64,000 nucleotides of DNA from Orychophragmus violaceus (taxonomy: Eukaryota > Streptophyta > Magnoliopsida > Brassicales > Brassicaceae). The notes beneath the pieces were generated by a model, which worked only from the letters and a program-made list of their open reading frames with translations, did no database searches and was not told where the DNA came from. The stretch is taken from NCBI GenBank assembly GCA_030180135.1, contig CM058236.1, positions 63,577,728-63,641,727 of the forward strand, in the 5' to 3' direction. Below, piece after piece: positions 22,763 through 33,904 of this stretch; position 1 is the stretch's first letter, and each line of letters starts with the position of its first letter. Made by a program: the position numbers and the translations under genes.

Positions 22763-24208
22763 ACCAATTTTTCTAGTGCTATGGCTAATTTTTGGTGGAA
22801 CGCAGATGAGCATCATAGGAAAGTCCACTGGATAGTTTGGGACAAGTTGTGTCTCCCAAAGGATTTGGGTGGGATTGGGTTCAAAGATCTTCAGGCATTC
22901 AATCAATCTTTACTTGCCAAACAAGCTTGGAAGCTGTTAACAGATCCAAATTGTCTACTCTCTCGCTTCTTGAAGAGTAGATACTTTCATAAACATGATT
23001 TCCTGTCTGCGCAGCTGGGTTATAGGCCTTCGTTATGTTGGAGAAGCATCCTGTTTGGACGAGAATTGTTGGAGCAAGGTCTTAAGCTCAGAGTTGGAGA
23101 TGGTAAATCAGTTAATGTCTGGATTGACAAATGGGTGGAGGATGAAGTTGAAAAAGTGAGAGCTCTGTGGAGAAAGAACTATTCCTTTGATGTCATGTTA
23201 AAAGCATATCAACTCATTGATTTCTCTACTAGAAGATGGAATGAGCAAGCCCTGGTTGAGATTTTTGTTCCATCTGATGTGCAGGAAATCATGAAAAATT
23301 AACCTGTGACTTCGAGGAAGGATTTTTGGTCTTGGAAATTCAACAAAAGTGGAGCTTATTCTGTGAAATCAGGGTATTGGCTTGCCAATAGACTAAATAA
23401 TTAGACACTTTCAGAGATGCAGAAGCTCTGCCATCATTGAATGGTCTTAAAGAAAGGGTTTGGATGGTTCAAACTGTCCCCAAGATTTAGATATTCCTAT
23501 GGAAAGCTCTGAGCAATGCAGTACCCGTGGCGGATCTCATCATTGAGAGAGGGATGATTATTGATGATAGATGTCAGATTTGTGGTGTTGTTGGAGAATC
23601 GATTAATCATACTCTCTTTAGTTGCACGGTAGCTCGTTAAGTTTGGGTCATGTCTAATATTCCTTCTCCGGAAAATGGTTTTCACGAATCCTCTGTGTTT
23701 GTGAATATGCAATATCTGTTGATGTTGAGTAAGAATTTCAGAATACCTCAGGATATTAGGAGATCGTGGCCGTGGATATTTTGGTACCTATGGAAGAATA
23801 GAAACCTATTTATCTTTGAGGGAGTTAGATTCTCAGCGACGGAGGTAGTGAACAAGGTGTGTGAAGAAATGATGCAATGGTTTTTAGTGCATGAGATTGA
23901 TAAAGAGTTAGAGGAGATGGAGTCAAATATTCATGTTGCTGGGTTTTCTGGATGGTCGGCTCCCCATGAGGATTGGGTCAAGTGCAAGGTGGATTGGAGA
24001 AAGCATAATGGATTGGTGGGGGCCTCTTGGGTTGTTCGTGATGGCAGTGGGACTGTTTTGCTTCATTGTAGAACCACGTTTACCAATGTCAAAAGCAAGG
24101 ACGAGGCTAATTTGCAGTCTATTCTGTGGGTATTGGAAAGTATGTCGAGCCACAGATTGGATAAGATTGTGTTTGCGGTTAGTTTGAAAGGATTAACGGA
24201 TGCTGTGG
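22763..24208 (+). pseudogene. LINE-B ORF2 C-terminal half (RT tail, zf-RVT, RNase H), left part
   Basis: The frame 22781-23302 shows the conserved tail of plant LINE reverse transcriptase: FWWNADEHHRKVHWIVWDKL, GGIGFKDLQAFNQSLLAKQ and VGDGKSVNVWIDKW. It ends in a TAA. The zf-RVT region that follows (about 23300-23640) has several stops and at least one frame change. The frame 23650-24208 contains WPWIFWYLWKNRN and an RNase H start (WVKCKVDWRKHNG, GASWVVRDGSG). The gene is dead. Its RNase H continues after Athila-1 at 33212. Confidence 0.88.
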
Positions 24209-25413
24209 TGATAGGTCTAGTTTTAATCCATATTCTAACTGCAAGTGCACAGTAATGTGAATGTAGTACTTAGGGTATCGAATCCACAAGGACTCTGGGC
24301 AACGATAGATTTAGAACAGTCAAGTGAAAACTAGGAGAAAGCAAATGTAATGAGAAACTAAAAATAAAAATAAAGCAGGAAAGTAAATCAGTAGCAAGAT
24401 TGGTTTGTAAGCAATTAACTAAAAGCGCTAAGTCTAGGGAGTTCTCAGGAAATCAGACAAGCAGATAAATCATTCAGTTAGGATCAAATTAAGTACCGTT
24501 CTAGAACTCAAACACAGATATAGAATCAACCAACTTTCGTTGTGAGAATTCTCTAAGCCTATTTGCAGAAATCCAAATGTCTTTGTAATTCCTAACAGAT
24601 TAAACTAGCTTTAAGATTAAGTTCGATATGTTCACAATTCAATTAAACCAAATTTCTTTGCGAGTAATTCAATTGCTCAACCTAAATAGTTCAGATTCTA
24701 AACCACACTTTCATGTCAATTTAACAACCTAAGATCTAGATTCTAAGTGATGAGGTTAGAAACTAGTGTTCAAGCACAATTTAGATCGAAGAACAATTAT
24801 GATATGAATCCTTAACTGAATTAATTATATCTAGCAAGTCATAAAATCCTTAATGAGAATCTCTAAACCTAACTATGAATCTACTCAGACATTGAATATG
24901 AAAACATAATCAATGAAATAATAGATTGCATAAAAGAGAATATAAAAATAAAGGGGTTCGAAATCTTCTCCAAAAAGCAGAAAGCAGTACATGATTAGAT
25001 CAGCCCCAAGCTATATAAACTCTATGCTCTAAGTATGAAAGCGTATGTAAAAACTGATGTAAAAACCTAATTATATAAGCTAATCATGTTTTGGGGCTTC
25101 TTTGCAATTATCAGGAACTTCTGGGCAAGACTACAATATCTCCATTCTTCATTAACCGCTGAGTTTGGCCCATCTCGCTCGTGTGTCGATCGATGCACGA
25201 TGTGTGTCGATCGATGCATTACTCTGTTTCGGACAGTGAACTCTATCTCTCGGGTCAAAGCACCAAAATGCTCCAAAAAGATCCAATAACTTCAATTCCG
25301 CTCCAAACGTGCATATATCTAATAACAACTGTAAAAGACTCTAAAGAAACACTAAAAGACTCTAAAAGACACTTATATCATAGTCTAAAACCGGTAAAAA
25401 CCATGATATATCA
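24209..25413 (-). repeat. Athila-1 3' LTR
   Basis: 1205 bp, close to identical to 32008-33206 by eye. Contains a palindrome pair at 25187 and 25208. Preceded by TGTGG. Confidence 0.93.
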
Positions 25414-26827
25414 ACTCCCCCACACTTAGCCTTTGCTTGCCCTCAAGCAAAACAGAGAACTAAAACATGGGGAAGAGGTTTGAAAACTTTCAGAAACTCT
25501 TTTTATCCTAGAAGCAACAACACTCAGATTACCCTTAGTAGCCACTGAAAGAATCACCTGCAAGACATCAAGACCAACATGTACTTCCCCCACACTTAGC
25601 AACTATCCTAAGTAAACTCCACAATCAATCCAAGCAATTCAAATTCACCCTACTGACTTCTATAAGCTATTAAGTGCGGTCTCACCTAAGGATTATCGAT
25701 CAAAGGGCACATGGATTCTTACTTTGTCAGCTCTAGACCACCATACTATCTTTTTCTGGTTCCTTTTCTTCTCTTTTCCCTTCCTTAGCATTCTGATTTT
25801 TTTCCTATTGGGTATCATTTTTTTTTATCAGTGCTCTTCCCGTTAAGGGGTGTACTTTGGACACATTCCATGAATACACAGGAGGTAATAATGTTTGCTA
25901 CTACTCCCGTGACCACTTCGGAGCTACTAGCTCATCCTCAGTTTATTACTCTTTTTTTTTTACTTTATTGAAGGGGAGAAGGGAACCATACTCGGACAGG
26001 TTTACAAGCCGTGTCAGAACTAACAAAGGAATCCGGCTCAAGGTATACCAAGCCCTTAGGTGAGAAATTTTAAGTCAAATTAAGGGTGAAGCCAGTAAAG
26101 GATCCTCTGAATAACTGAATTGATATGGGTGTCCTCAGTAGGTTGATCCATGTTGGGTTTTATAATAGTCATAGATAGTTCCGGCAACTTCATCCCAGTG
26201 GTTACTTAAGTTCCTGCAAGATGTTGTTAACTTCTAAAAAATTCACTGTTTCTTACTTAAACTTGTTTTGACTCAATAAAACAATTTTTTTTGAAAAACG
26301 GGCTGACTCTAAGAAAACAGAAAGATAGTAGTCAGTACCACCTCCCCCACACTTGAAACACACTGTCCCCAGTAGTGTCAAGCTAAGGTTTGGTAAAAAG
26401 AAAGATAAATGTTAATGGATGTGTTAAGTTCTGTCTGATTTTTACCTCTGTCGCTCATGCATCGATCGATACATAAATGTAACGACCGTTGCAAGGCGAT
26501 TTGCGTCATATGTCGATCGTTGCTCAGGACCGCAACGATCGCTGCAATGCGATTTTCGTGTTGTGACGATCGACACACAGGACCGTGTCGATCGTTGCAT
26601 TGCGATATCCGAGAACAGTCAGCAAGTTAGCAGTTAGTCCGTGAGAAATTGTCAAATTTCAAACCTGCAAGCTGAAAATCACTGCAAACAAGTAGAATCA
26701 AAGCAACAGATAGTCTCATAATAAAAACATCATCCAAACATAAGAATCCTAAGAAAATCAAAAGAAAAATGCAAAAGAAAAGATGAAAAAGAAAATACAG
26801 AACCGATGTCTAGAGAAGCCACTACTC
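25414..26827 (-). promoter_or_regulatory. Athila-1 conserved non-coding 3' region with three polypurine-tract-like motifs
   Basis: No gene is supportable, yet the region is clearly homologous to 36232-37480 (Athila-2) and, more distantly, to 43872-45122 (Athila-3). Three copies of AGTGTGGGGGA (minus strand) lie at about 25415-25427, 25586-25598 and 26342-26354. The first abuts the 3' LTR and is the expected plus-strand primer. Three palindrome pairs sit together at 26463-26594. Confidence 0.75.
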
Positions 26828-28320
26828 TCACTCGTCATCTATGTTATCATAACGACCAGTACCACTCGAAGAACCAGGAGTCGGAGATCGCTGTCTACGT
26901 CGACGAGAAGGTCCTGGGTGATGAATCTGCGGCTGTCTCCTACAAGTGCAGGTACGCATGTAGTTCCAGATGCTCCGCAGAATACCATCCTCACGCTCTC
27001 TCCACTCTCCCTCAGACATCTCAGTAAAAGGTACCGAAGGCTCGGGATAAGGACCAATATCATCAGCAGGAGCAGCAGGTGCAGGCGCAGATGAGGAAGA
27101 AGGGCGTGTAGAAGGCTCTCCCAGCGGATGAGCCATCGTAGGCACACTGCGCTGATCTCGTGTAGGAGGCTGGAATCTCAAGGCATCCAACGTATCAATC
27201 TGTGTCAGACCAGCAGCAGGAAGATCTATACCGCGCTTCGTAGCGGAGTCATAATAGACCCATATACGTCCCTCCTTCAGCCATGTTGCACTCTGCAGGT
27301 GGGTAAAATCAAGGAATTCCTTGATGTCATCACACTCTATACCCTCTAAGGGAATCCTGCAATGCCTAAAATGGGAGTAAGCAGACTCCCTACTGTCCCA
27401 GTGTCCTTCCCATCGAATGGCTTTTTCTGCAGTGAGCACAAGTGATGAGCAAAGACAGATCCTAGGTTGAGTCCTCTGGTGGGATCTCTCAAATCAGTCT
27501 CAGTAAACTGCTCCCACAACCCAATGAAAAGCATCTCCAGCTCATTCTTACGCATCTTGTTGGCTTCAGCTTTGCACAACAGAGTACATCCCAAGATGTG
27601 CAAGACATATCTGATAACAGGATGCCTAACCTGTATCAGCTTCGTCGTCCCCGAGCAATATCGACCGTTGCCAACACAATCCCAGAAATAGTGAGCTTCT
27701 GGCACATCCCACTCAAGAGACATACCAATACGCGCAGGCTCAGTGCTGAATCCATAAATCCGACGGATATCAAGAAGGGGAATCCGATACCCGGCTCCTA
27801 AGCACATGAAGGTAAAGAAACCTCCTGAAGCTCTCCTGCTCTCTGGGTCAGGATAAACAACTCTGCAGGTGGCCAGTAGCTGTCTCACCAGATCAGGATA
27901 CAACTCGTAATGCTGCATAGGCATTGTCCCCAGACCAATGCCCTTAACTAATGTCAGCACCTTCTCATCGATGCCTAGACCCTTACAAGTCCAGTAGTCA
28001 GCAAACTTGGCCGGCTTAATCGTCATGCCACACCAACCATTGTAGAGCAATGTATCAAACTCATCCCAATGGTCAAGTAGTGGCCTCTCTGTGAAGGTGT
28101 CGGTCTTAAGCAGCTAATCAATCTCCATACCTCAGACCTTGTTTGTCTGAATCAGCTCATTATCTGCCTTAGGCCAAGACAACTGTATCGCTTCCTGATC
28201 TCTCTGATAAGGCTTAGGATATGGCGAGTCTCGAGGAAACCACTCAACTGGTGGAGGATGATGAGTTGTAGCTGCAGCTGCTGTGGTAGCTCTATGTTTG
28301 CGAGCTTGTCGAGGAGGCAT
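26828..28320 (-). pseudogene. ATHILA ORF-1-like gene of Athila-1 (stops and frameshift)
   Basis: The reading begins at ATG 28320 (MPPRQARKHRA) and runs leftwards. Two stops (TGA and TAG, about 28112-28134) fall early. The main frame then reads HWDEFDTLLYNGW, GFFTFMCLGAGYRIPLLDIR and KDTGTVGSLLTPILG. One base is missing near 27352, after which the frame continues to 26828 with a proline/serine-rich and arginine-rich C-terminus. I assign it from memory to the plant ATHILA ORF-1 family, found at the 3' side of Athila elements. Its biochemical role is not established. It is absent from Athila-2 and Athila-3. Confidence 0.75.
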
Positions 28321-29199
28321 CTGCAATCAAAGAAATAAAGCTCAATTAGTCACGCAGAACTCTCTGTGAAATCGCAATGCAACGACCGTTTCACAACTGC
28401 ATCGATCGTTGCAAGGCGATTTCACAGTCGCCAAACAATCCTCAAAAACGTTTCTAAATTTGTTCCATAATCGCACAAACAGCCTAATACCATCACCAAT
28501 CAACCTAAATCAAGCCTCTAATAGTACGGAATCATCATTTTCAAGATCTCTAATTTCAAAACCCTAGAACCGAATCCGAAAATGATGAAAATGATGAAAA
28601 TGAGAGCTCTTACCTTGGAATCACTTCAAATGGGTTAGAGAAATATATATAGCAAGTAAAAATAAGAAGAAAAAGCTTTGAATCAGAGAAGATGATGAAG
28701 ATTTGAGTGATTTAGGGTATAGGAGTCGCGGTTGTACGGACGTCGAAATGGGGAAGAAGAGAAGAAAGAAAGGGTTTAAGGCACTTACCTGGATCGTGGA
28801 TGCAACGATCGATGCACTGAAGCAACGATCGACGCTTGTGAACCAAATTTATTCCGGTTTAGCACGCGTACCTTAATTTTTGCAATTGAACCACTTGCAA
28901 CGACCATTGCACAAGACCGCAACGATCGTCACAAGGCGATCCCATCTCTTCGTCATATCTCCCTGCAACGACCGTTGCACATATAGGCAACGATCGTCAC
29001 ACATCTCCAGACAGTGTTCTGTATTAAAAACTTAGGAAAAACAAAATAAAAAGTGAAATCCTAAGAAAAACACCAGAAATAAATAAGAAAAACACTAAAA
29101 CCAAACAGTGGGTTGCCTCCCACTCAGCGCTTGTTTAAGGTCATTAGCTTGACCGGACGAACAAGATCAAGTTGCTGGAGATCCCGACAGAGACTGTGA
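28321..29199 (-). promoter_or_regulatory. Athila-1 spacer between protease and ORF-1
   Basis: About 880 bp without a gene. It carries palindrome pairs at 28383, 28806, 28901 and 28969, all close to one another. Its gag-proximal end has the hairpin-forming GTGGGTTGCCTCCCAC at about 29108-29123, which also occurs in Athila-2 and in a decayed form in Athila-3. Confidence 0.7.
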
Positions 29200-31764
29200 T
29201 TACCTCTGTGCAAGTCTCCTCATCCAAGGTGGAGAGTAAGCTTCATCAGTGTGAGCTCGTCCAAGAAAAGAAGGAGTGAAATATTTCCCAGGATCCAAAA
29301 CCAAAGTGTTACTTGTCTGCGCTCCATATCCATCCTTAATAGTGAAGGTCTGCCCATCAATCAGCGGTTTACGCAGCATGTCCATCTCAAAGTGCAGAAG
29401 CTCATCTCCCAGATGGAGATCAATCAAACTGTGCCTCACATAAATCACTGCTCCAGCTGTGGCTAAGAATGGTCTTCCCAGTATCAAAGCATCATCCTGC
29501 TCACTGTCGTACTTAAGCACCAAGAAGTCTGTCGGAACCAAGTAGTTCCCAACTCTTACTGGGACGTCCTCAAGAACTCCTTCCGGAATCCTTATTGTCT
29601 GATCAGCTAGAACAAGAGAGGTCCTAGTGGGTGAAAAATCCATCATCCCCAGCTTCTCTGCCACAGAGTATGGCATGAGACTTCCAGAAGCTCCTAAGTC
29701 ACACAGAGAGCGCTTGAAACCATCCTCAAAAATAGAACAACTTAGCACAAATATCCCAGGATCAGGTAACTTCTTAGGAATCCAAGTTAATAGCACATCA
29801 CTGATTTATTGAGGAACCACTATAACCCAATCCTTCAGCATCTCGTCCATAGGCAGCATCTTCTCCAAGTACCTTTGCACACAAGGGTGATAAGGTGGAT
29901 CATTAGATGGTGGAATTTCTTCCAACTCTTCACCAATCTCTCCTAACTGTCTGACCTCATCAATCTCCTGTTGTGTTATCTCAGACACTCCAGGGAATAA
30001 ACGATTAAGCTCTTGATCTGCCTCTGCATCAATTCGATAAAAATAATGTGAATATGTCTGTCCACGACATGCAACGATCGACGCTAGAGGTGCATCGATC
30101 GATGCAAATAAGTTTTCACAGATTCCACCCGAGAGATTTTCCTCACATTCAGAATTAACAGCCTCTTCCACCAGTTCAGTTGTATTTAGCTCAAATCTTT
30201 CACCTTGGTGTGATCCATCATCAATGTACACTGACTAGGCCTTAATGTGGGTGTCTACGACACTCTTTCCCTTAATAGAGCTTGAAATTTGGCTCACCTG
30301 AGTGTCCAATTGCTTCATATGTGTACTTAAGGACTCAAACTTCCCATTGAGATCCTCATAAACAGCATCTAACTTCCTGTTGCAGTCCACAACAATCTTA
30401 GTCTGTCCTTCCAGCAGCTTCTCCATCATACTCTCTATCTTGCTCTCATGAGCATTAGCAACAGGAGGTACTTGGTAAGAGGAAGATCCATAAGTCCTCT
30501 GATTACCTTGTTGAAAAGGCTTCTGGAAACCAGCATTCTGTCCAAAGCCAGAAGAGTTTTGATTGCTTGCGAAAGCACTCTTCTGTCCACTGAAGAATCT
30601 ATTACCTTGCTATCCTCCAAACCTGTTTCCTTGGAAACCAGATCCTCCAATGTAGTTCACATCCTCTTCCTGACCTTCTTCTTCAGCATTGATCACTTCA
30701 ACATCTTGAGCAAAATGGACAGCTTTCTTCCCAGCTAGAAGATTGCAAACAGTGTCCAACTTACTCCTAATATCAGCAATCTCCAGATTCTCTATCTTCC
30801 CACCAGACTCTTTCCTTCTCCTATCAGTAGTCTTGCAGCTATTACTGCTTACTAAGTTATCTATCAGTTGCTTAGCTTGCTCAGGAGTCCTAGTGTTGAA
30901 ATTTGCATTGCTGGAATTATCCAACGCGGTCTGGTGTGGGAGATATATACCTCTAAAGAAAATGCCCAACAATGTTACCTCAGTGAATCCATGATGCGGG
31001 CAGTCACGTTGGTACTTATTAAACCTCATCCAGGCAGTCTTAAGAGGCTCTATAGGACCTTGGGAGAAAGTGAGAATGTCCTGTCTCGACTGATCAGAGC
31101 GAGCATCATCATAGAAGTGTCTCAGAAACTCACTCTTAACAGCATCCCAAGTAGTAAACATCCCAGGTGGAAGTTGCTTCAGCCAGGCAGCAGCATCTCC
31201 AGTGAGAGAGTAGGGGAAAAGTTTGAGAAACAGATAGTCATAGTTCACTCCATCATACTTCATCCCAGTGACTATGTCCTCAAACTCATCTATATGATCC
31301 ATTGGCTGCTCATTAGGGAAACCATGTAAGGCATTCTACCTCAGAAGAGAGATGTAGATGGTCTTGATCTCAAAATCATTCCTCTCAAAACCAGGAGGTA
31401 CAAGAGCTGACCGGTTAGCATGAAACTCATCCGGACGATTATAGTCAGCTAAGGTCCTCTCATTAGCAACAGGAGGATTAACTATTCGCCTCTCCTTTTG
31501 GCCTTGGCCTTGTACTTGTCCTTGCTCTTGTTCAGGCTCAAGGATCCCATTCCCTTCAGCATCAATCCGTTGCCCAGCAGCATTGTACAGATTGTTTTGT
31601 CGGTCCCTCAGGGTACCTTGAGCATCAGGCATTATAATCAGACGTTCTTGAACCATCCTTGCTCTTTGAACTTTCATGTTAGTCCTCTCTAGTCTAGCAA
31701 GCTCTTCAAGTTGGAAATTAACGAGATTAGTATTCGGATTACTTCTGGTATCACGCGTCTGCAT
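29200..31764 (-). pseudogene. Athila-1 gag and retropepsin, one frame with four stops
   Basis: The likely start is ATG 31764 (MQTRDTRSNPN). Gag's conserved core follows 31302: GDAAAWLKQLPP, FLRHFYDDARSDQSRQDIL and FNKYQRDCPHHGF. A coiled region (LDAVYEDLNGKFESLSTHMK) leads to a linker that includes the palindrome pair at 30075/30096. The protease at about 29796-29300 has the active-site motif CDLGASGSLMPYS. Gag packages RNA; the protease would cut the polyprotein. Stops lie near 31336, 30610, 30235 and 29806, all in the same frame. Athila-2 has sense codons at the last three, so these are late point mutations. Confidence 0.9.
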
Positions 31765-31980
31765 AAACCGTCTGTAATCGCAGTGCAACGATCGATGCTA
31801 AGGTACAACGATCGACTCAACTCCAGTCGCTTAGTAACGATCGACAAAAAAGGATGCAATGATCGATGTTGTGCGATTGTTAAACATGCGACAGAGAAGA
31901 AATAGAAAAATCAGTAACCAAAAACAAAAAATAAAAATCCTAGTAAAAACCCTAAGTTCGAATCTATCGAAGACTCCAAA

Positions 31981-32001
31981 GAGTCCCCGGCAACGGCGCC
32001 A
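31981..32001 (-). promoter_or_regulatory. Athila-1 primer-binding site (tRNA-Asp)
   Basis: The minus strand reads TGGCGCCGTTGCCGGGGACT, matching the complement of a plant tRNA-Asp 3' end. Six bases separate it from the 5' LTR. This site is characteristic of Athila-type elements. Confidence 0.9.
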
Positions 32002-32007
32002 AAAACT

Positions 32008-33206
32008 TGATAGGTCTAGTTTTAATCCCTATTCTAACTGCAAGTGCACAGTAATGTGAATGTAGTACTTAGGGTATCGAATCCACAAGGACTCTGGGCA
32101 ACGATAGATTTAGAACAGTCAAGTGAAAACTAGGAGAAAACAAATGTAATGAGAAACTAAAAACAAAGCAGGAAAGTAAATCAGTAGCAAGATTGGTTTG
32201 TAAGCAATTAACTAAAAGCGCTAAGTCTAGGGAGTTCTCAGGAAATCAGACAAGCAGATAAATCATTCAGTTAGGATCAAATTAAGTACCGTTCTAGAAC
32301 TCAAACACATATATAGAATTAACCAACTTTCGTTGTGAGAATTCTCTAAGCCTAATTGCAGAAATCCAAATGTCTTTGTAATTCCTAACAGATTAAACTA
32401 GCTTTAAGATTAAGTTCGATATGTTCACAATTCAATTAAACCAAATTTCTTTGCGAGTAATTCAATTGCTCAACCTAAATAGTTCAGATTCTAAACCACA
32501 CTTTCGTGTCAATTTAACAACCTAAGATCTAGATTCTAAGTGATCAGGTTAGAAACTAGTGTTCATGCACAATTTAGATCGAAGAACAATTATGATATGA
32601 ATCCTTAACTGAATTAATTATATCTAGCAAGTCATAAAATCCTTAATGAGAATCCCTAAACCTAACTATGAATCTACTCAGACATAGAATATGAAAACAT
32701 AATCAATGAAATAATAGATTGCATAAAAGAGAATATAAAAGTAAAGGGGTTCGAAATCTTCTCCAAAAAGCAGAAAGCAGTACAGGATTAGATCAGCCCC
32801 AAGCTCTAAAAACTCTATGCTCTAAGTATGAAAGCGTATGTAAAAACTAATGTAAAAAGCTAATTATATAAGCTAATCACGTCTTGGGGCTTCTTTGCAA
32901 TTATCAGGAACTTCTGGGCAAGACTGCAATATCTCTATTCTTCAATAACCGCCGAGTTTGGCCCATCTCGCTCGTGTGTCGATCGATGCACGATGTGTGT
33001 CGATCGATGCATTACTCTGTTTCAGACAGTGAACTCTATCTCTCGGGTCATAACACCAAAATGCTCCAAAAAGCTCCAATAACTCCAATTCCGCTCCAAA
33101 CTTGCATATATCTAATAACACCTGTAAAAGACTCTAAAGAAACACTAAAAGACTCTAAAAGACACTTATATCATAGTCTAAAACCGGTAAAAACCATGAT
33201 ATATCA
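32008..33206 (-). repeat. Athila-1 5' LTR
   Basis: 1199 bp, partner of 24209-25413. Contains the palindrome pair at 32980 and 33001. Followed by TGTGG at 33207-33211. Confidence 0.93.
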
Positions 33207-33444
33207 TGTGGCAAAACCAAAAGATTGGCCGGCTCTTCAATTTTTGGTTGCTGAGTTGACTATTGGACTAGCGAAGTTTGTGGAGTGGGAGATTGTTTTT
33301 GAAAAGCCTGATTTGAACAGAGGTGCGACTTTCATCGCTCAGAGTGTTACTCACTTGGACATGTTGCAATCTTATGTTGCGGCCGGTCCTCCAAGGTGGT
33401 TGTTTGATTTCTTTGACAATGAAAGAGTATTATCCTCTGTTTAA
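33207..33444 (+). pseudogene. LINE-B RNase H, right part
   Basis: After the TGTGG target duplication, the sequence continues the interrupted domain with KPKDWPALQFL and GATFIAQSVTHLDMLQSYVA, ending near 33444. Joining across the duplication restores the reading order, which supports the nesting model. Confidence 0.85.
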
Positions 33445-33540
33445 GCTAGAATGCTTGTGGTTAAGAAATGTTTTGGGATATGATAGTGAGTATAGGATCA
33501 TAGCATGCGGTGTTGTTTATTGGGATGGGGCTTAGATTGG

Positions 33541-33904
33541 CAGTTTCGTTTTGCCTTACTCTGTAATTTCGGAAATGGTGTTTGCCATTGATTACTATAT
33601 AATCCATTCAGATGAAAAACAAAGACATAATAGTAGTTCTCCCTCACCATGTATTGGTCACTATCCCCTCCGCTACCCTTCCGCTTTTCCATTCAATATC
33701 TAAGACAATACAATTTAGTCCAAACATTTTTTTGTCAAGGTCCAAATGTTTTGAGGATGAAAAAGTTAAATATTTTATAAACTTAAGTTTTTATTTTCCG
33801 AGAATTAAGAGTTTTATTAATGGGTAATAGAATCCAAATACAGATTATGGCAAAGCCAAAGTAGAACATAGTAAAAAACAGTTCAAATCGACAAACGTGA
33901 ATAA
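33541..33904. other. Boundary zone between LINE-B 3' end and Copia-C
   Basis: About 360 bp probably containing the LINE-B 3' UTR and the most decayed end of Copia-C. No gene is supportable and neither boundary is sharp. Confidence 0.45.

Larger units (their letters stand above)
24209..33206 (-). mobile_element. Athila-1, non-autonomous Athila-like Ty3/gypsy element with both LTRs
   Basis: 8998 bp, with LTRs 24209-25413 and 32008-33206, ends TGATAGG...TATATCA, and target duplication TGTGG. On minus, the primer-binding site TGGCGCCGTTGCCGGGGACT (complement to plant tRNA-Asp) follows the 5' LTR. Coding order is gag, protease, spacer, ATHILA ORF-1-like gene, then a 1.36-kb non-coding 3' region. 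No reverse transcriptase, RNase H or integrase is present in the 6.6-kb interior, so it would need enzymes from another element. All coding parts carry stops. Confidence 0.93.
22763..33540 (+). mobile_element. LINE-B, 5'-truncated non-LTR retrotransposon split by Athila-1
   Basis: Only the 3' portion of an L1-type ORF2 is present: the end of the RT domain, the zf-RVT region and an RNase H. It starts abruptly near 22763, as expected for LINE 5' truncation. Athila-1 (24209-33206) interrupts the RNase H frame. The direct repeat TGTGG at 24204-24208 and 33207-33211 proves the insertion. The right part (33207-33444) restarts the RNase H sequence and leads into a probable 3' UTR. The 3' end is not sharply defined. 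Confidence 0.88.

Noticed and set aside
32884..33444. 186-codon plus frame running from the Athila-1 LTR into LINE-B RNase H
   Set aside because: The first part is LTR sequence translated by chance; only the part after 33207 is real LINE coding sequence.
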